DNA from: Serinicoccus kebangsaanensis
GTDB taxonomy: Bacteria > Actinomycetota > Actinomycetes > Actinomycetales > Dermatophilaceae
Length of the DNA: 64,000 nt
Direction: 5' to 3'
Assembly (NCBI RefSeq): GCF_008919445.1
Contig: NZ_VSLG01000002.1
Location: 124,001 to 188,000 of the forward strand
Under the pieces are notes generated by a model. That model did no database searches. It was not told the DNA's origin and was given only the letters and a program-made list of their open reading frames with translations. Both the position numbers and the translations under genes were made by a program. Below, piece after piece: positions 8,602 through 17,057 of the stretch (positions are counted from its first letter, which is position 1; each line of letters begins with the position of its first letter).

Positions 8602-10812
8602 GTGAGCCGTTCCAGCACCACCCCCAAGTCCCGTCGGTCCGCGACCCGGAGGAAGCCTCGGACCGGTCGGCGCGGTGTCGTGCGCCGGGTCCTGCTCTGG
8701 CTGACCGGGCTGGGGCTGCTCGCCATCCTGCTCGTCGTGGGCGTCTTCGCCTGGGCCTACGCCCGGACCGACGTCCCGCAGCCCAACGACTTCGCCGAGG
8801 CGCAGAGCTCGATCCTCTACTACGCCGACGGCGAGACCGAGCTGGCCCGCTTCACCGGCGGCTACGACCGGGAGTCGGTGCCGCTGTCCGAGGTCCCCGA
8901 GCACGTCCGCGACGCCATGCTCGCGGCCGAGGACCGCTCCTTCTACGAGAACGAGGGGGTGTCGATCACCGGCACCGCACGCGGTGCCTGGAGGACCCTC
9001 ACCGGCGACGGTCTCCAGGGCGGCTCGACCATCACCCAGCAGTACGTGAAGAACTACTACCTCACCGCGGACCAGACCCTGCAGCGCAAGTTCACCGAGA
9101 TCATCATCGCGATCAAGATCGACAACGAGCTCGCCAAGGACCAGGTCCTGGAGAACTACCTCAACACCATCTACTTCGGGCGCGGGGCCTACGGCATCCA
9201 GACCGCCAGCCAGGCCTACTTCGGCAAGGACGTCTCCGAGCTGGACGTCGAGGAGGGTGCCTTCCTCACCGGGGTGACCAACGCACCCTCGCTGTTCGAC
9301 CCGGACTACGCCGAGGGCAACGAGCAACGGGCGCAGGACCGGGTGGCCTACGTGCTCGACGGCATGGTCGAGGAGGGGTGGCTCGACGCGGCGGAGCGCG
9401 AGGGTATGGGTATGCCCGAGGTCCAGGAGCCGCAGCCCTCCACCGCGGCCCAGGGGGTCGAGGGCTACATCGCCCAGGAGGCGCGCGAGGAGCTCAAGGA
9501 GGTCCTGGGGGTCGAGGACGCCGAGATCGACGGTGGCGGGCTGCGGGTGACCACGACCATCGTGCAGCAGCACCAGCGGGCCGCGGGCGAGGCGGTCGAG
9601 CTCTACCGCCCCACCGGGGAGGGCACCGACGACATCACCGTCGCGCTGACCTCGGTCCGTCCCGGCGACGGGGCGATCACCGCGATGTACGGCGGGGACG
9701 ACTACCAGCAGACCCAGCTCAACTCGGCCACCGAGGCACGGGTCCAGGCGGGTTCGCTGTTCAAGCCGATCACCCTGCTGGCGGCGGTCGAGGAGGGCGT
9801 CGACACGCTCCAGACCTACGAGGGACCGACGCCGATGACGTTCGGCGAGGACGCGACGGAGGTGAACAACTTCCGGGACCTCTCGTTCGGCGTGATCGAC
9901 CTGCGGGTGGCGCTCGCGGAGTCGGTGAACACCATCTACGTCCAGCTCAACGAGGAGATCGGCCCGGAGCGGACGCGCCAGGCCGCGGTCGACCTCGGGC
10001 TGCCCGACGACACTCCCGGCCTCGACACCGACCTGACGAACGTCCTCGGCACCGCCTCCCCCACCCTGATCCAGATGACCAACGCCTACGCCACGCTGGC
10101 CGCCGAGGGCGAGCGAGCCACGCCATACCTCATCCGGCAGGTGGAGACGGTGACGGGCGAGACGACCTACGAGGCGGAGCCGGAGACCGACCAGGCGGTC
10201 GACCGGGACGCCGCGGTGGACGTCACCGACGCGATGACGTATGTCGTCGGCCAGGGGTCGGGGATGGCGGCCGGGGACCTCGGTCGCCCCGCCGCCGGCA
10301 AGTCCGGGACCAGCGAGCGCAACGTGTCCGCCTGGTTCGACGGGTTCGTGCCGCAGCTGGCGGCGGGCGTGGTGATGTACAAGGGCGACGGCACGGTCCC
10401 CATGCAGGACGTCGCCGGGCTGGACCAGATCACGGGTGGCACGTTCCCGGCGCAGGTCTGGGGAGAGTTCATGCGCGTGGCGATGGAGGGCGAGGAGGTC
10501 CTGGAGTTCTCCCCGCGGGTCGGCACCGGCGGTCCCACCGACGACACGCCGACCACGCAGGAGCCGGCCCCTGAGCCGACCACGACCGAGGCGACGACCA
10601 CCGAGGAGCCCACGGAGACCACGACCACCGAGGAGCCGACGGAGACCACGACCAGCGAGCCGCCGACGACGACGCAGCCGAGCAGCCCCGAGCCCACCAC
10701 CGGGGAGCCGACGACACCGGCCCCGACTCCGACGACACCGGAGCCCACGACACCGGACCCCTCGCAACCTGAGCCACCGGGCGACGACACCGCCCCGGCA
10801 CCGACCGGGTGA
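8602..10812 (+). CDS. ponA: Bifunctional class A penicillin-binding protein
   Basis: The protein has 736 residues. It polymerises lipid II glycan strands and cross-links peptidoglycan outside the membrane. After a basic N-terminus, one membrane segment covers about residues 30-52. The GT51 domain follows with AAEDRSFYENEG, GGSTITQQYVKN and RKFTEIIIAIKI. The transpeptidase domain has the SxxK nucleophile motif SLFK (Ser385), SVN at 441 and KSGT at 567. The last 80 residues are a Thr/Glu/Pro-rich extracellular tail. GTG at 8602 is used. Its stop forms a GTGA overlap with the next gene. Synteny with ino1 and a GT87-like protein mirrors mycobacterial ponA1. Confidence 0.95.
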   Translation: MSRSSTTPKSRRSATRRKPRTGRRGVVRRVLLWLTGLGLLAILLVVGVFAWAYARTDVPQPNDFAEAQSSILYYADGETELARFTGGYDRESVPLSEVPEHVRDAMLAAEDRSFYENEGVSITGTARGAWRTLTGDGLQGGSTITQQYVKNYYLTADQTLQRKFTEIIIAIKIDNELAKDQVLENYLNTIYFGRGAYGIQTASQAYFGKDVSELDVEEGAFLTGVTNAPSLFDPDYAEGNEQRAQDRVAYVLDGMVEEGWLDAAEREGMGMPEVQEPQPSTAAQGVEGYIAQEAREELKEVLGVEDAEIDGGGLRVTTTIVQQHQRAAGEAVELYRPTGEGTDDITVALTSVRPGDGAITAMYGGDDYQQTQLNSATEARVQAGSLFKPITLLAAVEEGVDTLQTYEGPTPMTFGEDATEVNNFRDLSFGVIDLRVALAESVNTIYVQLNEEIGPERTRQAAVDLGLPDDTPGLDTDLTNVLGTASPTLIQMTNAYATLAAEGERATPYLIRQVETVTGETTYEAEPETDQAVDRDAAVDVTDAMTYVVGQGSGMAAGDLGRPAAGKSGTSERNVSAWFDGFVPQLAAGVVMYKGDGTVPMQDVAGLDQITGGTFPAQVWGEFMRVAMEGEEVLEFSPRVGTGGPTDDTPTTQEPAPEPTTTEATTTEEPTETTTTEEPTETTTSEPPTTTQPSSPEPTTGEPTTPAPTPTTPEPTTPDPSQPEPPGDDTAPAPTG

Positions 10813-12173
10813 GTCCTGCGCCTGGGCGGCCTCCGGGCGACCGCGTCGACCTGCCCTGGACGGTCCCCTCCTGGGTCGACCCGGTCGTCCGCCGGGCCAC
10901 CGGCGCCATCGGTGGACCGCTGGGTCGGCACGGCGTGGTCGGGGGCACCGGGCTGGCCGGCGTCGCGGCGGCGGTCACGCTGCTCGGCACGCTGGCCCTC
11001 GGCCTCGGCGTCTGGCGGTCGGGCCACTGCCTGATGAAGGGGTGGAGCACCCCCGACCAGTTCTGGCGCGCCTGCTACTCCGACCTGCCCGTCGTGCACG
11101 TCAGCTCCCCGCTGGGGGACCGTGCGCTGCCGTGGGTGGGTGAGGGGGCGGCCACGGGCACCCCGCCGCTGCCCGGCGCGGTGATGTGGCTGATCGCGCA
11201 GGTCTCCCCGGCGGCGGGTCCGGGGCTGGCGGCCCAGCAGTGGGTGTTCGCGCTGTGGGCGCTCCTGTGCGTGCCGCTCGTGGCGGTCGCCGTGGTCGCC
11301 CTGGTGTCCATGACGCCCGGCCGACCGTGGCAGGCGGCGATGCTGGCCGCGAGTCCCGTGCTGGTGCTGCTGGCCCACGTGTCGACCGACCTGCTGGGCG
11401 TCACCCTCATGGTGCTCGGGCTGTGGGCCTGGCAGCGGGACCGCCCCTGGCTCTGCGGCCTGCTCCTCGGCCCGGCCGTCCTGGTCCGCCCGTTCCCCCT
11501 GCTGGTGCTGGTCGCCATCGGTCTGCTGGCCTGGCGCCGCGGGTCGCCGCTGCCGGCGCTCCAGGCCGTGGTCGGCGCCGCGCTCGGGGCGCTGGTCGTC
11601 CTCGTCCCCCTGGTCGCGGTGCAGCCGGAGGCGTTGTCGGCCGCGCAGCAGTGGTGGAGCCAGCCGGCCGGCTACGGCGCGCTGCAGATGGTGCCCCGCC
11701 TGATGGGGGTCACCGTCCCCACCGAGGTCACCACCGCGGTGGTGGTAGCCGGCTGGCTCGCGGCGCTCGGCGTGGGTGTGTGGGCCTCGGCACCGGGACG
11801 CTCAGCGTCCCGCCCGGAGCTGGGGGTCGACCAGCTGGCGGCCCTGATGATCGGGGTGGTGGCCCTCACCGCCGCCTCGCTGTCGGTGCAGTCCGGTCTC
11901 TGGCTGCTGCCGTTCCTCGCGCTGTCGACCATCCGGTGGTCCTCCCACCTCGTGTGGGCCGGGGCCGAGGCGCTGGCCTTCCTCACCACCTGGCTGCACA
12001 TCGCCTTCGCCAGCGATCCTGGTCGCGGGTTGCCGCCGGACGCGTATGCCCTGGTCGTGGTGCTCCGCGCAGCGGCATGGTCGTGGATCCTCTGGCAGGT
12101 GGTGCGGACCCCCCGGCCCGGTCAGCGGCGCGAGCCGACCTCGAGCCCGGCACGCACCGTCTCGGCGAGCTGA
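10809..12173 (+). CDS. Polytopic membrane protein, GT87/DUF2029-like
   Basis: The protein has 454 residues with roughly ten hydrophobic segments. A large extracytoplasmic loop follows the first segment and carries WSTPDQFWRACYSDLP. This layout fits the GT87/DUF2029 polyprenyl-phosphate-dependent mannosyltransferase-like (GT-C) group, which uses lipid-linked sugars on the outer membrane face. I cannot assign the acidic catalytic residue with certainty. The GTG start overlaps the PBP stop by 4 bases, so it is in the PBP operon. The equivalent gene downstream of mycobacterial ponA1 (Rv0051) supports the call. The 3' end overlaps the convergent acyltransferase gene by 52 bases. Confidence 0.72.
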   Translation: MSPAPGRPPGDRVDLPWTVPSWVDPVVRRATGAIGGPLGRHGVVGGTGLAGVAAAVTLLGTLALGLGVWRSGHCLMKGWSTPDQFWRACYSDLPVVHVSSPLGDRALPWVGEGAATGTPPLPGAVMWLIAQVSPAAGPGLAAQQWVFALWALLCVPLVAVAVVALVSMTPGRPWQAAMLAASPVLVLLAHVSTDLLGVTLMVLGLWAWQRDRPWLCGLLLGPAVLVRPFPLLVLVAIGLLAWRRGSPLPALQAVVGAALGALVVLVPLVAVQPEALSAAQQWWSQPAGYGALQMVPRLMGVTVPTEVTTAVVVAGWLAALGVGVWASAPGRSASRPELGVDQLAALMIGVVALTAASLSVQSGLWLLPFLALSTIRWSSHLVWAGAEALAFLTTWLHIAFASDPGRGLPPDAYALVVVLRAAAWSWILWQVVRTPRPGQRREPTSSPARTVSAS

Positions 12174-14437
12174 CCGGCGAGCACCACCGGAGTCACCTGC
12201 TCCTCCACGACGTCCCGCAGGGAGCGGACGTAGGTCGCGGACAGGTGGTTGCTGTCCCTCCAGACCACGACCTCGCCCACGATGGGGCTGCAGGTCCGGC
12301 CGGGACAGACGGCGGTGGTGAAGTCCAGCACGGGCAGGTCGTCGTGCTCCTCGGCGAGGAGGAGGTGCCCGGTGCCCGACGCGTCCAGCCCCTGCTGCCG
12401 GTCGAAGGCACAGCGGGGCACGTCCTCCCGGTGCTCCAGCAGGCAGGCCGGCACGTCGAACGGCGCCCTCGGGACGTCCCGGATCAGCGCCGGCTGCATG
12501 CCCGCCTCGGTGAGCATCTCCACCCGGGCCCCCAGTCCCGCGGCCACCTTGCGCGCACCGGTGGTGCCGTAGGACGCGCTGGACAGCAGCACCACGTCCG
12601 GGTCCTGCTCGAGCAGCACGCCGTCCAGGTTCTCCTGCCAGGTGGTGCACTGCCGGTAGTCGCCCGCCTGGCCGGACCGCTCCACCGTCAGTCCCACGGC
12701 AGCCGGGCAGGAGGACTTGGACATCACCACCACCCGCCAGCCGCGGTCCCTGCCGATCTCGTCGAGGGCGGTGAACCACATGCTGGCGTGGCTGTCGCCG
12801 ATGAGCGCGACGGTCCGGTCACCCTCGGGGTCCCCGCCCTCGCACACGCCGACGCGGGTGCCGCTCAGCCCGACGAAGCAGTCGCGCGGCTCCAGCGCCG
12901 GGCTGTCGTCCACCACCTGCTCCAGGGGCACCGCCAGCTCGCCCACCTGCTGGGGGATCTGCACCACCGGAGGCGGCTCTCCCAGGGCGCCGGACACACC
13001 GCTCCCCGCGGCAGCGGCCGCGAGGGCTGCGTCCACGGCGTCCAACGGGGCGCCACCGTCGGTCCCGGGGTCGTCCACGCCGACGGCCAGCGTGTCGGCC
13101 CCGACCGGGGCGCGCAGCTCGTCCACGACGGCGGGCGTCCGCCACCCGGCGACCTCGTCGGTGTCGGACCGCGGGGCGGCCGCCATCACCAGCACCCCGA
13201 GCATCGCGCCGGCCAGGGTGCAGTTCAGACCCAGCCTCAGGGTCCGCGCGGTGACGAGCCCCGGGGACAGCTGCGTCGCGAGCACCCGGCCGTGGCGGCG
13301 CACCGGGTCCTCCACCAGGGAGAAGGACAGCCATGCCGGGACGGCCGCGAGGGCCAGCGTGAGCAGCCCCCAGTGGACCGGGAGCGTGGCGGGTCCGCCC
13401 CGGCCGACGTGGGCGAGCTCGGCGGCCACGGCGATGAACGGCCAGTGCCACAGGTAGAGGCTGTAGGAGAGCCGCCCCACCCACTGCAGCGGCCGGGCGC
13501 GGAGCAGCAGCACCGGTCCCGCCCGGCCCGCCGCCGGACCGGCGAGCAGCACGAGGGCCGCCCCACCGGTCGGGAGCAGCGCCCACAGACCGGGAAAGAG
13601 GGTCTCCTTGGTGATGACGAAGAGGGAGAGCACGATCAGGCCCAGCCCGACCCATCCCACCCCGGCGGCCAGCCACCGCGGCAGTCGTGGCCACGCCCGG
13701 GCACCCAGCGCCACGACCGCGCCGAGCATCAGCTCGTGCACCCGGGTGGGCGTCACGAAGTAGGCCGCCGGCTCCTGCAGCGTCCACCACCAGGACAGCA
13801 CGAGCGACCCACCCAGCAGCAGCAGCGTCACCACCCAGGTGAGAGCGCTGAAGACGCGGGCCCGGCCCGCGGCATACACCAGGATCGCCAGCAGGATCAG
13901 CGGCCAGAGCAGGTAGAACTGCTCCTCCACCGAGAGGGACCAGTAGTGCTGCAGCAGGCTGGGCGCGCGCTCCACGTCGAGGTAGTCCACGGAGCGCCAC
14001 GCCATCCGCCAGTTGACGACGTAGAGCGCGGACGCGAGCAGGTCCGCCCCCACCTCGCTCCATCGTCCGCGGGGCAGGAAGAGCACCGTCAGCACGGCGG
14101 TCCCGGCCAGGGCGGCGAGGGCGGCGGGCAGCAGCCGCCGGGCCCGTCGGGCGTAGAACCGACCCAGGTCGATCCGACCGCGCGCGCGCCCCTCCTCGAG
14201 CAGCAGGGACGTCATGAGGAAGCCGCTGACGACGAAGAAGACGTCCACCCCGACGAAGCCGCCCGGCAGGAGGCCCACCCCGGCGTGCCAGAGCATGACC
14301 CCGAGCACCGCGACCGCGCGCATCCCCTCGATGTCGGCGCGGAAGTCACGGGGGACGGGTGGGACCCGCAGGGCGTGGCGCGCGGCGTGCAGGGCGCGGG
14401 CCCTCCGGCGGGTGAGCGGGGCCTCGGGCGCGGTCAT
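12122..14437 (-). CDS. OafA-type membrane acyltransferase with C-terminal SGNH domain
   Basis: The protein has 771 residues. The N-terminal half is an acyltransferase-3 membrane domain: it starts DIEGMRAVAVLGVMLWHAG, has GFVGVDVFFVVSGFLM and SLSVEEQFYLLWPL, and contains about ten membrane helices. The C-terminal half is an extracytoplasmic SGNH hydrolase-like domain with the block I motif VALIGDSHASMW (Ser near 550) and the catalytic pair DSNH near 729. OatA-like proteins of this build move acetyl groups across the membrane onto cell-wall or surface sugars. The ATG at 14437 overlaps the Wzz-like gene's stop (ATGA), so they are coupled. Confidence 0.9.
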   Translation of the reverse strand: MTAPEAPLTRRRARALHAARHALRVPPVPRDFRADIEGMRAVAVLGVMLWHAGVGLLPGGFVGVDVFFVVSGFLMTSLLLEEGRARGRIDLGRFYARRARRLLPAALAALAGTAVLTVLFLPRGRWSEVGADLLASALYVVNWRMAWRSVDYLDVERAPSLLQHYWSLSVEEQFYLLWPLILLAILVYAAGRARVFSALTWVVTLLLLGGSLVLSWWWTLQEPAAYFVTPTRVHELMLGAVVALGARAWPRLPRWLAAGVGWVGLGLIVLSLFVITKETLFPGLWALLPTGGAALVLLAGPAAGRAGPVLLLRARPLQWVGRLSYSLYLWHWPFIAVAAELAHVGRGGPATLPVHWGLLTLALAAVPAWLSFSLVEDPVRRHGRVLATQLSPGLVTARTLRLGLNCTLAGAMLGVLVMAAAPRSDTDEVAGWRTPAVVDELRAPVGADTLAVGVDDPGTDGGAPLDAVDAALAAAAAGSGVSGALGEPPPVVQIPQQVGELAVPLEQVVDDSPALEPRDCFVGLSGTRVGVCEGGDPEGDRTVALIGDSHASMWFTALDEIGRDRGWRVVVMSKSSCPAAVGLTVERSGQAGDYRQCTTWQENLDGVLLEQDPDVVLLSSASYGTTGARKVAAGLGARVEMLTEAGMQPALIRDVPRAPFDVPACLLEHREDVPRCAFDRQQGLDASGTGHLLLAEEHDDLPVLDFTTAVCPGRTCSPIVGEVVVWRDSNHLSATYVRSLRDVVEEQVTPVVLAGQLAETVRAGLEVGSRR

Positions 14438-15015
14438 GGCGCCTCCGCCACCGCGTCGAGCCGTCCGGAGCGATCCCGCAGCCAGGCCCGGTGCGCTCCC
14501 TCGACCCAGAGCGCGGCCACCAGGGCCGGACCGGCCAGCAGCAGCCAGCGCAGGTCCTGCCGGTCGGTGGGCTGGGTCGGGATCTCCGCGGCGGCCGTGA
14601 ACTCCAGCTCACCCTCGCCGTCCTGCACCTCGAGGGCCGCCGCCGTGTCCGCGGCCAGCGCGGCCAGCCGCGGGTCGGGGGCGTGGGCCACCACCCGGAC
14701 GACGGGGTCGGACTGCCGGTGCCGCACCTCGAGCCGGATGTCGTCCGCCAGCTCGGGGTCCAGCTCGACCGCTGCCTCCACCTCGCCCTCGAGGGAGGGG
14801 TCGGTCAGTCGCACGGAGGCCCGGTCGGCGGCCCGCTCGTCGGTGGCGGTGATGGTCGCGAGCGCGGTGTAGGTCCGGGGGCGCACGAGCTCCCAGCCGG
14901 CACCGAGCAGGGTGAGCACGAGGACCAGGGTGATCCACGGGACCCCGGCGAGCAGGTGGGTCCAGTGGCTCGGAGGGGTGTCGCTGTGCCGTCGCCGCGC
15001 GGTATGCCTACCCAC
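14434..15015 (-). CDS. Wzz-like polysaccharide co-polymerase protein
   Basis: The protein has 193 residues with two membrane helices, at about 26-43 and 155-173. The roughly 110-residue acidic loop between them starts with the conserved-type segment RPRTYTALATITATD and must lie outside the cell. This is the topology of chain-length-determining Wzz/PCP proteins, although no cytoplasmic tyrosine kinase domain is present. GTG at 15015 overlaps the cca stop by 8 bases. Coupling to the acyltransferase suggests a joint role in making or modifying a surface polysaccharide. Sequence similarity is weak, so the name rests mainly on topology. Confidence 0.6.
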   Translation of the reverse strand: MGRHTARRRHSDTPPSHWTHLLAGVPWITLVLVLTLLGAGWELVRPRTYTALATITATDERAADRASVRLTDPSLEGEVEAAVELDPELADDIRLEVRHRQSDPVVRVVAHAPDPRLAALAADTAAALEVQDGEGELEFTAAAEIPTQPTDRQDLRWLLLAGPALVAALWVEGAHRAWLRDRSGRLDAVAEAP

Positions 15016-16483
15016 CGCTGCGCTCCTGCTCGGCCCACCACCTCAGCAGCTCGGCCCGCGCACCTTCCTCCCCGAGGGGGCCCTGGTCCAGGCGGACCGA
15101 CAGCAGGTGCTGGTAGGCGCGCCCGAGCTGGGGGCCGGGGGGGATCCCGAGCACCTCCCCGATCTGGTGCCCGTTCAGCTCGGGCCGCACCGCCTGCAGC
15201 TCCTCCTCCTCGCGCAGCCGGGCGATCCGCTCCTCGAGGTGGTCGTAGTGGGCGGCCAGCCGGGCCGCCTTGCGGCGGTTGCGGGTCGTGCAGTCGGACC
15301 GGGTGAGCTTGTGCAGCCGGCCCAGCAGCGGCCCGGCGTCGGTGACGTACCGCCGCACGGCCGAGTCGCTCCACTCGCCGGTCCCGTAGCCGTGGAACCG
15401 CAGGTGCAGCTCCACGAGGCGGGTGACCGCCTTCACCGTGTCCTTGTCGAAGCGCAGCTCCCGGAGACGGGTCCGCGTCATCTTCGCGCCCACGACCTCG
15501 TGGTGGTGGAAGCTCACTCCCCCGCCCGGCTCGAACCGGCGGGTGGGCGGCTTGCCGATGTCGTGCAGCAGGGCGGCGAGGCGCAGCACCAGGTCCGGGC
15601 CCGGCACGTCGTCCTCCCCGTCGGCACCAGGGCGATCCTCCAGCTCGATGGCCTGGTCCAGCACGGTCAGGCTGTGCTCGTAGACGTCCTTGTGCCGGTG
15701 GTGCTCGTCGACCTCCAGCCGCAGCGCGGGCAGCTCCGGCAGCACCTGGTCGGCCACACCGGTGGCGACCATGACCTCCAGCCCGGCCCGCGGGTCGCCC
15801 GCCAGGACGAGCTTGACCAGCTCGTCGCGCACCCGCTCGGCCGAGACGATCTCCAGCCGGTCGGCCATCCGGGTCATCGCCGCGACCACCTCGTCCGCGG
15901 GCCGCAGGCCGAGCTGGGCGGTGAAGCGGGCGGCCCGCAGCATACGCAGCGGATCGTCGGCGAACGACACCTCCGGGGCCTGCGGGGTCCGCAACCTCCG
16001 TGCCGCGAGGTCCCCCAACCCGTCGTGCGGATCCACGAAGGTCAGGTCCGGCAGACGCAGGGCCATCGCGTTGACCCGGAAGTCCCGACGCGCCAGGTCC
16101 TCCTCGAGCGAGTCACCGAAGGCCACGAGCGGCTTGCGCGAGGCGCGGTCGTAGGCGTCGGCGCGGTAGGTGGTGAGCTCCAGCACCGTCGCACCGCGCC
16201 GGGCGCCGATGGTCCCGAAGGCCCGACCCACGTCCCAGGTGGTGTCCGCCCACCCGGAGAGGACCTGCTCGATCTCATCCGGGGTGGCCGAGGTGGTGAA
16301 GTCCAGGTCGGGCGAGTCACGACCGAGGAAGGCGTCGCGCACCGGACCGCCGACGAGCGCCACCTCGTGCCCCGCGGCGGCGAACCGCTCGCCCACCTCG
16401 GTCAGCAGCGGCATGGCCGGGGTCAGCTGCCCGAGGGCGCGCAGCAGCAGGGCGCCGTCGTCGGGAAGGTCGGTGTCGGACAT
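15008..16483 (-). CDS. cca: CCA tRNA nucleotidyltransferase with HD domain
   Basis: The protein has 491 residues. It adds or repairs the CCA end of tRNAs in the cytoplasm. The nucleotidyltransferase head has LVGGPVRDAFLG and the metal-binding DLDF pair (near residues 45-60). The RRDFRVNAMAL and RMLRAARF blocks follow, and a C-terminal HD domain carries LLHDIGKPPTRRF. The frame is open beyond 16483, but ATG at 16483 starts the homologous sequence and the upstream extension is antisense to the Nudix gene. The divergent Nudix neighbour and downstream order match mycobacterial pcnA-mutT4. It is functionally needed here, since the tRNA-Ala gene in this window does not encode CCA. Confidence 0.95.
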   Translation of the reverse strand: MSDTDLPDDGALLLRALGQLTPAMPLLTEVGERFAAAGHEVALVGGPVRDAFLGRDSPDLDFTTSATPDEIEQVLSGWADTTWDVGRAFGTIGARRGATVLELTTYRADAYDRASRKPLVAFGDSLEEDLARRDFRVNAMALRLPDLTFVDPHDGLGDLAARRLRTPQAPEVSFADDPLRMLRAARFTAQLGLRPADEVVAAMTRMADRLEIVSAERVRDELVKLVLAGDPRAGLEVMVATGVADQVLPELPALRLEVDEHHRHKDVYEHSLTVLDQAIELEDRPGADGEDDVPGPDLVLRLAALLHDIGKPPTRRFEPGGGVSFHHHEVVGAKMTRTRLRELRFDKDTVKAVTRLVELHLRFHGYGTGEWSDSAVRRYVTDAGPLLGRLHKLTRSDCTTRNRRKAARLAAHYDHLEERIARLREEEELQAVRPELNGHQIGEVLGIPPGPQLGRAYQHLLSVRLDQGPLGEEGARAELLRWWAEQERSGG

Positions 16484-16564
16484 CGGATCTAGGGTAATCG
16501 GCGAGGCGACAGGGCCGTGTCGTCGTGCGCTTCCGCACCTGTTCCCACTCGTTACAGTGGGTGG

Positions 16565-17050
16565 ATGACCACGACGCCGCCGCGCCAGCACCTCGGCGCG
16601 CGACGGCTGCCGTCGGTCAACGAGACCTCCGCCGGCGGGGTCGTGATCGACGTCTACGAGGGCCGCGCCCGCATCGCGATCATCGCGCGACGCAACCGGA
16701 GTGGTCGGGTGGAGTGGTGCCTGCCCAAGGGCCACGTGGAGCCGGGCGAGACCCTGGCCCAGACCGCCGAGCGCGAGGTGGCGGAGGAGACGGGCATCGA
16801 AGGGCGGGTGCTGATCACCCTGGGCACGATCGAGTACTGGTTCACCACGCCGTCGCACCGGATCCACAAGATGGTCCACCACTACCTGCTCGAGGCGACC
16901 GGGGGACGCCTGACGATCGACAACGACCCGGACCACGAGGCGATCGACGCGATCTGGGTCCCGCTCGACGAGGTGCACCGCAAGCTCACCTTCCCCAACG
17001 AACGTCGGATCGCCCGCGAGGCCTGGAACCGTCTCACCCGAGGCGCCTGA
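16565..17050 (+). CDS. Nudix hydrolase
   Basis: The protein has 161 residues with a complete Nudix box: GHVEPGETLAQTAE followed by REVAEETGIEG, matching Gx5Ex7REUxEExGU. The enzyme probably hydrolyses a nucleoside diphosphate derivative. Position and length match mutT4 of mycobacteria, but the substrate is not evident. Translation is taken from ATG at 16565; the upstream in-frame extension has no homology features. It is divergent from cca with an 81-bp gap and lies 7 bases upstream of the DUF6049 gene, so it probably heads the Nudix-DUF6049-murJ-sigM operon. Confidence 0.9.
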   Translation: MTTTPPRQHLGARRLPSVNETSAGGVVIDVYEGRARIAIIARRNRSGRVEWCLPKGHVEPGETLAQTAEREVAEETGIEGRVLITLGTIEYWFTTPSHRIHKMVHHYLLEATGGRLTIDNDPDHEAIDAIWVPLDEVHRKLTFPNERRIAREAWNRLTRGA

Positions 17051-17057
17051 GACGCCC

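Noticed and set aside
7407-10574. Very long plus-strand open frame running antisense through ino1 and then out of frame through ponA
   Set aside because: It is antisense or out of frame to genes with strong motifs. High-GC DNA keeps such frames open; its translation is Arg/Gly/His/Pro-rich without domains.
11186-14872. Long plus-strand open frame spanning two convergent genes
   Set aside because: Crosses the GT87-like gene out of frame and the acyltransferase antisense; low-complexity translation.
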